Of a stretch of 64,000 nucleotides of DNA, positions 44,999 to 63,790 are shown piece by piece; position 1 is the stretch's first letter, and each line of letters starts with the position of its first letter. The stretch spans positions 21,528,088 to 21,592,087 of the forward strand of contig OZ024806.1 in the NCBI GenBank assembly GCA_964017045.1. The letters are read 5' to 3'. The DNA is from Omphiscola glabra (taxonomy: Eukaryota; Mollusca; Gastropoda; Lymnaeidae). A program made the position numbers and the translations under genes. The notes beneath the pieces were generated by a model that saw nothing but the letters and a program-made list of their open reading frames with translations, was not told where the DNA came from and made no database searches.

Positions 44999-45180
44999 CA
45001 GCGGTTCTCAACCTGTGGGTCGCGACCCCTTTGGGGGTCGAATGACCCTTTCACGGGGGTCACCTAAGACCATCGGAAAACAAATATACTCTACAGTTAT
45101 GAAGTAGCAACGAGAATACTTTTTTGGTGGGGGTCGCCACAAAATGAGGGCCGCGGCATTTGGAAGGCGGAGAACCACTG
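44999..45180 (+). mobile_element. SPIN-like hAT MITE
   Basis: Begins CAGCGGTTCTCAACCTGTGG, then GTCGCGACCCCTTTGGGGGT, GACCCTTTCACGGGGGTCAC, CTAAGACCATCGGAAAACA and a GAAGTAGCAACGAGAATACT block, and ends with the inverse of CAGTGGTTCTCCGCCTT. Flanks GATTTAGG and GATTAAGG match 7/8. The order of blocks is that of the SPIN family; the copy at 38190 has the reverse orientation. Confidence 0.94.
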
Positions 45181-46381
45181 GATTAAGGAGAGATGTACCA
45201 GATTTATGATGCACACACTGTTATTTAAGAGCATTTATATATTATTTATATTAAAAGACTATTCTGACAAACCTTGTTACTAGCTTTAGTTTGTCAATTA
45301 TTCGTCAACTAAAACAGTAGACGTAATAGATCCATAGATACACGGTTATGTAGTAGATATACCCTTTCCTGTTTGACATTTTTGGCATACCATTTATTAC
45401 TCCATGATTTGTATTTAAATTAAAGACATTCTGTAATGTTAATATAATTTAGATTTAATCATCACTAATTGAAATTTTCTTTTTATACAATTGCCGATAC
45501 ATTTTCTTATATTTTCGCCCCTCCCACTTTTCCTCTAAAACCACACAGCTGCCATTCTGTGTCTAGAGCCTTCTCTTGCTGCCTTCGTAGACGGAAACAG
45601 CATATAAAATATTTTTTATTGGGTAGATTGAAAACTATAATCAGTGGCAATAGTACCCATACATGCCTGAACTGACCAATCCCGGCGCCTTATGCCTTAT
45701 CGCTGACCTTGACCCATTGTGATTCAGTTTACAACCACAACTAGGCTGAAATTAAGGCGCTTGCCCCGGGTGAGTGGATCAGACTAAAAGAAAGTCGACG
45801 ACCCACGGGTGTCAGCCGAGGCGCGATCACGTCTTCGGCACATTTTCTCGCCCTTACCAAAGTAAACACTTCTAGGTACCGGGTAACCATCGGCCTGTTT
45901 GGGTTTTCTCATTCCCCAAGGATCTGAGGGGTTTGCTCATCCTGGCAAATGGTATAAAAGTGACTCTCATCCCGGGATACAAGAATCAAGTTATTTCTTT
46001 ATAAAAATAAACGCAATTTAAATAATGCAAGAGGGAGTGGGGCTACATAAGATAAGTGTATAGTCTATAGTCTTATTTGTAGAGAATGAAAAAACAATGC
46101 TACGCCCAGTACGGCATTTGAAAGGTTGGTCAGTTGCTTCTAGTTGCAACGTTCGTTGAGCGGAAAAAAATCACAGGAAAAAAGGCACAAACTAGATAAA
46201 ATAGCTAATGTTTTGCTTTTTAAGAAAAATTCGACTGTGACCGCCTGAAGACTGAAGGAAAAAACAGTGAAGTAGACATTACTTGAAGTTGAATGCTGCA
46301 TTCTGTACAATTTACAGGTCGAAAAGTCCAGTTTTGGATCAGCCACCCAATATTTACCAGAAATCAGTTCGTTTCTTTTAA
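45181..46381. other. No gene seen
   Basis: AT-rich spacer. 45690-45960 is GC-richer but has no open frame of note. Confidence 0.5.
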
Positions 46382-47204
46382 CCCTTTGAACCCTCGATCC
46401 CGCTTTATCGGTCTGCGCCTTAAAAATCCACAACCCGCCAGATATATCGGTCTCCCATACCTTACCATAGATCGACAGTCCGTATGTAAAATGTGCTATA
46501 AATACTGAGTTCATGGTTTATCACGTGACTTGGGAAAGGTCACAGTAATGGCCACGCCCATGGTTGCATTGTTTTTGTTATGTTTTAGTAATGTTTTTCG
46601 CTGTATAGAAGTGGCGAAAATGCAATAATTACTTTTCTCAAGGACACAAACTAGAGTAGTTTTAGGCTAATGTGCTGTTGTGGTCCCCTTATTGGGAGTC
46701 ACTTCCCTTTGTTTATGATAGATTTAGGGTTCGGGTTAGGGTGAGCGACAGAGGGACCACAACAGCACATTAACCTAGTTTTATGATAATGTAAATAATT
46801 TAGATAATATTTATTTGAAAAAGGCGTGAAATAAGTAAATTGACAATGATAGTGACGATCGATTGACTACAACTTCTAGTTCTAGTGCTATCGATGTGTT
46901 GTTAGGGAATAAACTAAACAAGGTCTACCCCCTAGTTCTAGCCTTGGCTTTTATGAAAAATCAGGGCCGTATAAATGACCTTTTACTATGACATTTTACA
47001 ACATTACTAAGACAATTTTATTTCTGTGATACATTTTATAATACTAATGGACTACTAACAGACACATTTAGATTGAAATAAATAAAATTTATTTAATTTT
47101 ATAATCATTTGATTTTGTTTGTTTGTGTGTCAGTGTATGGACATTTTTTCACAGGAGCCCAGGGGATTGGGTATTTTAGGCCCAGGAGCCAAGGGTTCAA
47201 AGGG
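46382..47204. mobile_element. piggyBac-like MITE with TTAA target site
   Basis: TTAA at 46378-46381 and 47205-47208 flanks inverted ends CCCTTTGAACCCTCGATCCC and the inverse of CCCTTTGAACCCTTGGCTCC. TTAA duplication with CCC-starting ends is the piggyBac signature. Length is 823 bp, with no transposase seen. A smaller foldback is nested at 46665-46775. Confidence 0.85.
46665..46775. mobile_element. Small MITE nested in the piggyBac-like element
   Basis: Inverted ends GGCTAATGTGCTGTTGTGGT and the inverse of GGTTAATGTGCTGTTGTGGT. Perfect 8-bp flanks TAGTTTTA on both sides (46657-46664 and 46776-46783). The centre holds TTAGGGTTCGGGTTAGGG. Confidence 0.9.
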
Positions 47205-47436
47205 TTAAACAAAATATTTTAGAAAAATTAAAAATGTTAGTTTAGATATGTGTAAATTGGTTTGATTTGGGGATAGGAAACAATAATAAGATAGTTTGGC
47301 ACATTAAGAGTCTGATTATATTAAGTTACTGTTAAGCATTGAATTTACAATAATATAATGTTTTTTTTCTCCTGAAAAGTGTAACCACTAAATAGTACCA
47401 GAATGCAATGCGACTGTTTCACTTTCTTCTTCTTTT

Positions 47437-47520
47437 TCTTCTTCTATATATTAAGGGCCCACGATCAATCTATTGATCAATCTCTGGCTCCTATGAATGT
47501 AAAGGGATTTCCAAGACTTT
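47437..47520. repeat. Dispersed repeat, second copy
   Basis: Shares CTTCTATATATTAAGGGCCC, CACGATCAAT, TATTGATCA and GGCTCCTATGAATGTA with the sequence at about 231-310. Confidence 0.75.
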
Positions 47521-48234
47521 TTCCTACAATCATAGGTGTACCCAACCAAGTAGGCCTACATGATCTAGGTGGCTATCAGTGGGAAATGAGAATCTCACCC
47601 CCACCCTCATAGACATTAAACAACAATTTGATTGAACACCAACAATTTTTTTAATAATACGTAAGTTACAGTAAGCTCCTCCTCATGGTTACTATTATTA
47701 TTTATGTATTTTAAAGAAAATTATTAAGCCTTCATTATTAGGGGAAACAATTAAATCTAACAAATTAGGTTACAGCGCTAGTCTACATGTTTTTACAAAA
47801 AAATATAGAAATCTGCCCAGCAAGGAAGTCGAGAAGGTGGACGCTTAAAACAATTGAACGGTTAGAAATTCAGTTTAATAAATATTAAATAAAAAAGAAA
47901 TTTTAAAAAAAGACAGAGAGAAGAAAAAACAAAGATATTCAAAGGATAACTCGATTCATAGAAAATTTTTAAATATAAATATTTTATTAACGTTTTTTCT
48001 TTCCTTTAAACATAATAGTCAACGTCTAAGCCTACCTGCTCCATGATAACCAATTTTCAAAAACCAAAAACATCAACTCTCCACATTGTGACAGGGGTGA
48101 CTGCCTGCTATTCCCGCAGATCAACGCAGAGAATTTCTTGAAGGCCCTAGTAGTGGTATCGGACCAACCATGCTATATGGCGTAATTGTAATAGATTTCA
48201 ATATGCTACACTATGGGAGCCGTACATTCATATG
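47521..48234. other. No gene seen
   Basis: AT-rich spacer; no delimited feature. Confidence 0.5.
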
Positions 48235-48410
48235 CAGTGGCGTAGCGAGCTTAACTCGCGCCCGGGGCACAATACCTTTTTATAGCCCCCCCCAATACCT
48301 TTTTAGCGCCCCCCCTATTCGAAAACCATACAATATTATAGTAAAATATACCATTTGGCGCCCCTTTGTGAGGAGCGCCCGGGCATGATGCCCCCCTCAC
48401 TACGCCACTG
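48235..48410. mobile_element. hAT MITE, CAGTGGCGTAG family, perfect target duplication
   Basis: Flanked by TTCATATG at 48227-48234 and 48411-48418 (8/8). Ends and internal ATACCTTTTTAGCGCCCC and TATACCATTTGGCGCC blocks match the copy at 43978. The perfect duplication implies recent insertion. Confidence 0.95.
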
Positions 48411-48660
48411 TTCATATGCTTGTCAATAATAATAAGTCATTTTACCACCTCTCCCTCCCCACTGCCAACAACGGTCAAACTTTTAAGGACCCCGTAGTAA
48501 AGTATGTTAAAAATTGATACCCCATCCACACACACACACATAAGTCAGTTTTAATTATCTTTTTTTTTTATCTTGGGGGTGCGGGAAATATGTTTTGAAA
48601 TCGAGTGGGGTTCGGTCAGAAAAAAAGGTTAAGGATACCTGCTGTAAATTTTTAACAAAA

Positions 48661-48826
48661 CTATTCATCGCTGTCTTTAAATGCCTGATCATCAACAAAA
48701 GCGCCAATTTTATTTTTAAATTCGATCAATGGCTCATCAGTTTCAATTTCGCCATCAACCATTTTTTCTAGAGCGCACATACAATGCCCGATAGGTCGAT
48801 CCACACCTGGGGCTACCAAATCACAA
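48661..48826 (-). CDS. Orphan terminal-exon-like coding segment
   Basis: Read on the minus strand, a T-rich tract ending TTTAAAG lies just before 48826, and the sequence is then open for 54 codons to a TAG at 48661-48663. It reads CDLVAPGVDRPIGHCMCALE, KMVDGEIETDEPLIEFKNKI and GAFVDDQAFKDSDE. The acidic, non-repetitive composition looks like genuine protein. I do not recognise it. Upstream exons would have to lie within or beyond the oppositely oriented PABP gene, so a transposon- or retrocopy-derived fragment is as likely as a real gene. Confidence 0.35.
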
Positions 48827-49300
48827 CTTTAAAATAAAATAAAAATAATATTGGCGCCTTATTTTCGGGCTTGAAAAATACATTAAAGTAAAGAAAATGG
48901 AAAATAAAAGATTAAATATCCAAAAATAGGCGCAAATTTGACAGGGTGTTAGGTCATTGTGTAATATGCAGACAAAACACGTTTTTAATGGCTTTGAAAT
49001 CATTTTTTTATTAATTAACATTAAGTCAGACATTCGTCGCAATATTTCTTATGTACAAAATGCGACGTTATTTCCCCTTCTGCCGCAGTCACGTGCCTCG
49101 GTGCGCATTAATTTTTACGAATTCATTTACCAAAGCTTGTTTCACAAACCAAAAATAAATATTAAAAATGTTTTATGTTTAAAATGAAATAGTAAAAATG
49201 AGACCTTAATTATTTTTAAATCTTAAAAAATGAAAACGTATATGGTATCTATTTCAAATTATTAATGTTATTTTTCTCTTGGCCTTTAGGGTTTAGCGGA

Positions 49301-49349
49301 ATAATATATACGCCGATTCCGATAGTGAGATTTACGTCACTTCCTTTTC
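49301..49349 (+). promoter_or_regulatory. Candidate PABP core promoter / 5' TOP start
   Basis: In order: an AT-rich ATAATATATA (49301-49310), TTACGTCA (49332-49339, a CRE/ATF-type site) and CTTCCTTTTC (49340-49349), a C-initiated pyrimidine tract that overlaps an inverse ETS site. Vertebrate PABPC1 is a TOP mRNA, so initiation at 49340 is plausible. The CCGCCATCTT at 49566-49575, a YY1-type motif, marks an alternative start nearer the ATG. Confidence 0.45.
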
Positions 49350-49446
49350 ACGTCCAACTTGGAACGGATAGACAGCAAGGAAGATTTCCAATCAAGACTT
49401 TCACGATTCAACGTGTTTCCCAACACACAGTGACATGTTTTGATTA

Positions 49447-49526
49447 ATAAAAAGAAAAGTAACTAAAATATAAAAAATAAAAAAACCAAAAAAATTAGTA
49501 AAATTGTATAAAAAACAAAAAAGTTT
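49447..49526 (+). promoter_or_regulatory. Adenine-rich tract, candidate PABP autoregulatory element
   Basis: A stretch made almost wholly of A-runs separated by one to four bases (AAAAAATAAAAAAACC, CAAAAAAATTAGTAAAA, TAAAAAACAAAAAAG). It ends about 110 bases before the PABP ATG. Known PABP mRNAs carry an A-rich 5' UTR element bound by PABP to repress its own translation. If transcription starts near 49340, this tract is in the leader. Confidence 0.55.
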
Positions 49527-49621
49527 TTTGAAACGTGGTCCGATAATACAAGCTGTCCGATAACCGCCATCTTAAGCACGAGACTCAGTCATTGCCTTTG
49601 AATTTGAAGTGCTAATCTTAA

Positions 49622-57586
<7,965 letters not shown>

Positions 57587-59180
57587 ACTAAGAACGGGGG
57601 GCTATAGACATGAGATGTTATTGAAGCAGGATGTGTGTGTGATGCAAGGCTAGATGAGGGGGCCCCTTAATCACATTTTTTGGTCTTAATTTTTCAAGTT
57701 CATTTTTTTTTTTTTTTTTTGGTAAAGATTTGAGTTCAGTGTGTTTTTTTTAACACTGCTAATTCATTTAGATTTATTGGGGGTTGTGAGTTGTCCTTAA
57801 CAGAGACGTTTTTGATTACTAGTTTTCATATCTTAATTTGGTTTGAAACTAAAAGGTGGATAGTGGTAGTTTGAAAAGTCAAATTACAAAGAGGTGTCTG
57901 TTTTGTTTTTCAATTTTTATCCAACCAAATGGACTACATTTATAGTTACTAATGTAATTGTCCACATTGAAGCATAATTATTCCTTTTAGCAAGAAGCTT
58001 TTGGTTATCGGGAATTAGCAGTGGTTTTTTTTTAATGCTTTTTTTAAGCATTTGATATAGTGAAAGTTAGTCTTTATTTTATTTATTGCCAAGATGTATT
58101 GATTTACATCATACATAGCATTTATCTGTGGCATTTCTATTGGTAATGGTATTGTAATTTGTTACCAACTTTACCATCAAGTCAGCAGTCTGCTAAAATG
58201 CTTTGGTTACTCACATTTGATGCCCAGTGATCTGTTATATAAAACTAGGATTGCTCAGACATTTAGACGAAAACAGACCCTCGCGATACAATCAAGTTGG
58301 TCATGATCCACGGTTTCATATTCATGTTTGATTTGTAATTTTTTATTTTGATTTAATTTTTCCTTGAAGATCTCCACCAAATCTCCAATATATTGTACCA
58401 GCACTAAATACAGCTTGAAAATTTTCACGCTTTTTGTCTATTCCAAGATGTGTAATACATTATTCTTAACCCGTTTTAGTCTTTGCAATACCATCTTGTA
58501 AAACCGTCGGAAAATCCATAGCATTGTATGGCCGAGCTGTATTTGGCACTATTTCAATGTAGCTGGGTGTAATTCTAGTCGTACTGATTAGAACTAGACA
58601 TTAACTGGATTGGTGAGCATATAATTATATCTTCCTTCCGAGTTTGGACTCATTTATTTAGGTGCTGTTGCTGTGGTACCCGCACAGACATACTCTCACC
58701 CTAGAGTATGGTTATTATTTAGCTCTTCAGTCCAGTAGTTGGGCATTGATCTGTGAGTTTTGTTTTCTGTAAAAACCAATCACAACTTGAGAATCAAGTT
58801 CATTTATAAATTACTGGACTAAAAAGCTTCCCTTTTGTTATTCACAGGAGAATAACAAGACTCTCTTTGAATAATAAAAATTTAACTTCAAGTCAAGTAT
58901 TAAAAAAATTGATTAAAAAAATTATTTTTTTAATCTTTGCTTTGTTGGACAAAAATAATTATAAAAATGAACCTTCAAAGCGACATTTTTGATAGCAAGA
59001 TATATATACCACACAAAAGGAAAAAAATATAGTAAAATTATATTAAAAAAATCATTGATAAATATAGAATACAAGATATATAAAGCTCATTGTCTTCTTT
59101 CTCATACGGCTGGTCTTACCTGTTTGGTTTTTGAATTGTTTAAAGTGGATTTTATCAATATAGCTTATTTAATAAATAAA
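57587..59180 (+). promoter_or_regulatory. PABP 3' UTR with candidate poly(A) signals
   Basis: AT-rich region after the stop codon with poly-T runs. AATAAA hexamers lie at about 59171 and 59175, and AATAATAAAAA near 58873. No other open frame is supported. Confidence 0.5.
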
Positions 59181-59279
59181 AATTCTCTTTATTCATTTAT
59201 CTCTTGTTGATTTACTTTATCCTTGTATTGTATGTTTTAATATATGTAATGTAATAATAGTATTTAATAGTCTAAACTG

Positions 59280-59660
59280 AGCAAATCTCAAGTTGATAGT
59301 CTGGAGTTCAATGCCCAGTCAAGCAAAAACATCACCAGCACCTCGGGTGGATGAGACTCAACCTTGGATGGCAACTCATCTAAGAGAAGGCAACTCTGAA
59401 TTCAAACCCTGAGATGGAGTCCCAAAGGCGGATAACATTGTTACAATGAAACATTCCGACAACTACTGCGACGCCACTGGTGCTAAGCTGTATCATCCAC
59501 ACGATGTTCCCTTGAGGTTATCCAGCGGAGTAGAGAGAGGCGATTTGCTGTTGGGAACCAGCTTATAATCCTAGAAGAATAATCCCAGGCCTTATGTATT
59601 CCACAACATCGTCACGTGTGACGGACGGATGCCAGTAAAAAAAGATAAAACTAACTACAA
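59280..59660 (+). mobile_element. SINE-like dispersed repeat (tentative)
   Basis: A GC-richer island in AT-rich DNA. Near its start, GTCTGGAGTTCAATGCCCAG resembles a Pol III B box. The body contains GGATGGCAACTCATCTAAGA, GCGACGCCACTGGTGC and GGTTATCCAGCGGAG, and the end runs into GTAAAAAAAGATAAAAC. The head-body-A-rich-tail layout suggests a tRNA-derived SINE. I cannot confirm copy number here. Confidence 0.45.
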
Positions 59661-60801
59661 ATGGTTAAGCCTTCTTTTTTTTAGGGATCAGAAAATAATT
59701 CTTTTGATTTTCTCCAGTTTTTATGTCAGTGCTAAGTCTATTTTGTAGTGCTTTTAAGTATAGTATAAGTATCTACTTTTAATTGTATCAGTTCCCAATT
59801 TGGGTGTGCTTCATATAGTGCTTGAGAAAAATTAGGGTTCTAAATGCTGGGTACCCGGTACACATAACATTTTTTTTTAACATTAAATCATAAAAGCATT
59901 TTCTATTTTGACATTTAGTTTTGCACATGCACTTAGCAAATCCTTGTCCAGTAGACTGTGTAGCAGCTGATCTGAGAGAGATTTGTTTGTCCATCTAAAA
60001 AGAACGTCTTCTAATGTCTCTTAAGACTTCTTTCACACAGAAAACTGAGATCTGGTATAAAACTGTTATAATAATACTAGTAAGTACCCACATCCTTTGT
60101 CACGTTCAGGAATGGAAATCCATTCTGTATTACCACATTCAACTGGCGGGAATTTGTGGTCAAACCATCATTTTACCGTACTAGTTTGTTCAAGATAACG
60201 TTTGCCAGATTTTCAAATTTGTATACTGGTTCCATTTTTCTAATAATTAAAGCAGATTTGACACAACACATAGGCACTGAATCTTTCTTCAAAGTTCTTC
60301 GCTACGATAATATACCGTAACGAATCGTACGCCTACATTTTGTACACTGGTGTGCTTCACTTGAAGTTTTGAAGCCTTCATGTCAAGTACACACAAAATA
60401 TGGAATCTTTTATTTTAATGTTGTTTCATCTGCAGATTCTTAAACTGGCGTAGCATACCTGTACTTAGATACCGGTACTTATGGTGTTGAGGGAGAGTAT
60501 GCAGATTTGAGTCGTAGCATATTCTTCTGTTAGATAGAAATAAAAGTGAAACATGTCATCAATCCAACTGGCAAAGACATTTGAGTTTGCATGGATAAAG
60601 GTCCTGTATGATCTTTAACTTTAAGTAGCAAACATGTTTGAGTTGATATAGAAAAAGATCTGTAGATATTGGGAAACTGACTCAGTATGTTCTGTAAAAC
60701 TTCTTGAGGTAGATTTGATGTGTTTAAGTTTACCCAATTTTTACTCTGCATTCAAAAAGAACATCATAGGGAGACGTCTTGATACCAGAATTAACGTAAT
60801 A
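59661..60801. other. No gene seen
   Basis: AT-rich spacer. Short open frames have no recognisable homology. Confidence 0.5.
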
Positions 60802-60915
60802 GTAGACCAATGCTCCAATGACTGCTGTTCTCGTAGACCAATGCTCCAATGACTGATGTTCTCGTAGACCAATGCTCCAATGACTGATGTTCTTATAGAC
60901 CTATGCTCTAATGAC
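60802..60915. repeat. 31-bp tandem repeat, ~4 copies
   Basis: Units of GTAGACCAATGCTCCAATGA plus CTGATGTTCTC, with the last copy degraded. Confidence 0.92.
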
Positions 60916-63275
60916 TGCTAATGAAAATCTGAAAAAAGAACGCAACAAAACAACGAATGTGTCGGCAAGACGTCAATAAGTCCCATAATTTGTTTTGCTC
61001 ATTTCATTTTTGTGTTGCTAACTTGATTGCTGTCTCTCCCCTTATTAACATGTTTTCCGCATCTTGATTCACACGCTTTACACTCTTTTGCTTTGGCGAA
61101 GCTTCCCATGCACAACCTTAAGCTGTGGTTTTTAATCTTAAGTCCTAGAAACAGTTTGGAAAATTGGTGCACCAAGAACTTGAAGAAGTGTAAAAATGTC
61201 AATCAAGTGATAGGCTACTTCTTCAGCGCACTTGCATTGAAATTGAAGTGCTTTGAGTTTGAGTACAATATATTATGTTAATTAGTCCTGGTAGTCAAGT
61301 ATACATTTCTTGTTTCCACCTGGATAATACTCTTAGAAAATTAATACTGATTTTATACTTATTGATTACTTTGAAAATCAATTCAGATCTTTACAGCAGC
61401 AGAGGCTCTGGGCAAAGTAATGCACCGAGGCCACTTACCCTCTATATACTCAGGGCCGTGAGAAGATAATTTGGAATTTTGATGCCAAGGGCCAGCTCTG
61501 AATTTGTCGCCATTCCCATATTTAACCATAAATTCAATCTGGTAGTGCATGCTTGCACAACTGCGAGCCGAATACCGCCTGCCCACACCCACTTTGCCGC
61601 CTGCGAATTAACGGAATATCCTTAAAAATATTCTTAATACTTTTCCCCCTGTCCTATTTTCTTTCGGCCCGCACAAGTTTTTCATAAAGTATTAAGGCCC
61701 ACCTTAAATTTTGAGTTGTGCAGGTCTGTGGTAGTGGATCCCCCACCTTATTTTCGTACCTAGAATCTTCATGGTCCAACTGCCAATACCATTTACCAAA
61801 CTAAAGGAAAATCATAATTTTGCCCATTAAAATTCAAAGCAATCTATGTATTTATTTGCATACAGAGCTTTTTTTTTTTTTTTTTTTTAGAGTAAAATGT
61901 GTCGGTACTGTCAATTTAAATGAGGAGGGAGAAGAGAACAAGGGCACTGAATAGAACAGTAGATAATGTTTGAAAAATTAGACCTCAGTGAGCCCCTCCC
62001 CAGAAAATGTTTGATAAATTCAAAATGATCGGATGCATTTTGGCGCATTCATGAATTTAGTTGCATCATTCTACACTAAACCAGCTAGCAACAGAAAAGA
62101 AGCTATTTGAAATTTGTTCCCTTGACCATGCATGGGTTACACAAACAATTCCTCTTAAATTTAGTTGTATCTAAATAACATTATTTTATTTGAAACTATT
62201 TATTTGTTTAAACTAATTCATCAATGAGAGAATATAAATAAAAAATATAAAAATTATGTTTAAAACTAAAACAGCTGATCGTTACTTTAAAAAAAAACAA
62301 AAAACAATTTATTAGTATAATAAATATAATTTGGTATTTAACTTTAACTTAAGACTTAAGTAGGTTTTCAAAAAATTTAGTTACAAAATTTTAAAAAAAT
62401 TAGAAAATACTTATTTGTAGAAAATGTCTCTATATTTTTATGGCTCTTTAAAACGGGTAGATCTAATTTAATATTTTAAAATAATTTTTTTTTTTTTAAA
62501 AATTTTTTATTAATATGTGATTATCTGAGGGAAAATAAAAAAAAGAGTCAATTTCCAAACAAATGCATTATCATTAACTTTAAAAGTTTATTTGGAATTT
62601 TTTAACTATTAGTACTATTACTATTATTATTATAAATTTCTTCATTAAAATTTCTAAATATTGAATGTTTGGTGCCTGTTTTAAGATTTTTTTTATTTAT
62701 TCCTCCCCCAACCTCACACCAAGAAAATTATTAATGGATTTTTTTCAAATTGACAATTTATGTAAAGAAACTTTTCTAAACCTAGTACTAGTACTAGTAC
62801 CAAAAAAGTTGAATTGATGTGAGAATTGAAAAAAAAACTTTTTTAAATAAACTGGAGAAACGGTCTACGCTTTCATTTTGAAAGCAAATAAATTGCCAAC
62901 ATTTTTCAGTACCCCCCCCCCCCCTCTGTCAACAACTGTCAAACGTTCAATGACCCCTCCCCCCCCCCCCCCCCCCAATTTAATTGTAAAATAAATAACG
63001 TTTAAAATACATTTTACTTTGTGCTGATCTATTTTAATGACACAACATTGTAGGGAAAAAAAAATCCATCTTTAGCTTGTTAATTAACAAGTTAAAAAGT
63101 TTGTACACTTAAATTTTAAAATGAAGAATAAATTAAAATTTGTTAAATACTAAATATCACTGTTTGTGAATAAATATGATTATTGTCAGTAAAACTGGCC
63201 ATTATAGTATAGTTTCTAGCTGCTATCATCTTCCCATTGAGAAGCCAGGTGTTGCTCTATCGTATCAATGGGCAT
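60916..63275. other. No gene seen
   Basis: AT-rich DNA with poly-T (61869-61890) and C-runs (62913-62926, 62959-62976). 61440-61620 is GC-richer but not interpretable. Confidence 0.5.
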
Positions 63276-63452
63276 CAGGGACATCATTTGGGTAGGGCAG
63301 GGGTGGAATTTGCCCCCCCCCCCCCTGAATTTTAAGGTTTTATTTAAATTGCTATGTACTGTGGCGCCTCGAGTAATAAAGTACTTAACAAGCCGACTAA
63401 GTTTTGATTTTTGCCCCCCCCCCGGGTAAAAAAACCTGAAATGGCACCCCTG
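63276..63452. mobile_element. hAT-type MITE, second copy of the 3773 family
   Basis: Ends are CAGGGACATCATTTGGG and the inverse of CAGGGGTGCCATTTCAGG. Flanks ATGGGCAT (63268-63275) and TTGGGCAT (63453-63460) match 7/8. Internal AACAAGCCGACTAAGTTTTG matches the 3773 copy. It sits inside an acidic minus-strand open frame. Confidence 0.92.
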
Positions 63453-63790
63453 TTGGGCATAGTCTATAATAGCTGATTTATCATTTTCGTCCTGCGGAAC
63501 TGATATACCAGACAAGTCAACATCATCCTCATCTAGCCATTCAGCTCTTAAAATAGAAGCATTGTTGGTGTGATCAATAATTGCCATTATCTCTATCTCC
63601 CTGGAGCTACTCGTATTGGTCGAATCCTTTTTTGTTGAGGAGCAGGTGGTAATTTCTTATGCTCATGGCGGCACTGTTGGTGCTGTTGAACATGCTTTTT
63701 CAACATGACTTGTGATTCAAAATAGATGTTACACATTTGGCAAATCCGTTCAAGCAGCGATGTAATTATTGTTACTCACTTTACTTTCTC
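63453..63790 (-). pseudogene. C2H2 zinc-finger coding fragment, broken
   Basis: On the minus strand from about 63760 the sequence reads SLLERICQMCNIYFESQ, VMLKKHVQQHQQCRHEHKKL and then PPAPQQKRIRPIRVAPGR before a stop near 63593. The finger is C-x2-C-x12-H-x3-H. In another frame, ATG at 63587 opens MAIIDHTNNASILRAEWLDE and DDVDLSGISVPQDEN, up to the MITE. The acidic part and the finger probably belonged to one protein, now split by a frame change and the MITE. No upstream exon can be placed. Confidence 0.45.
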
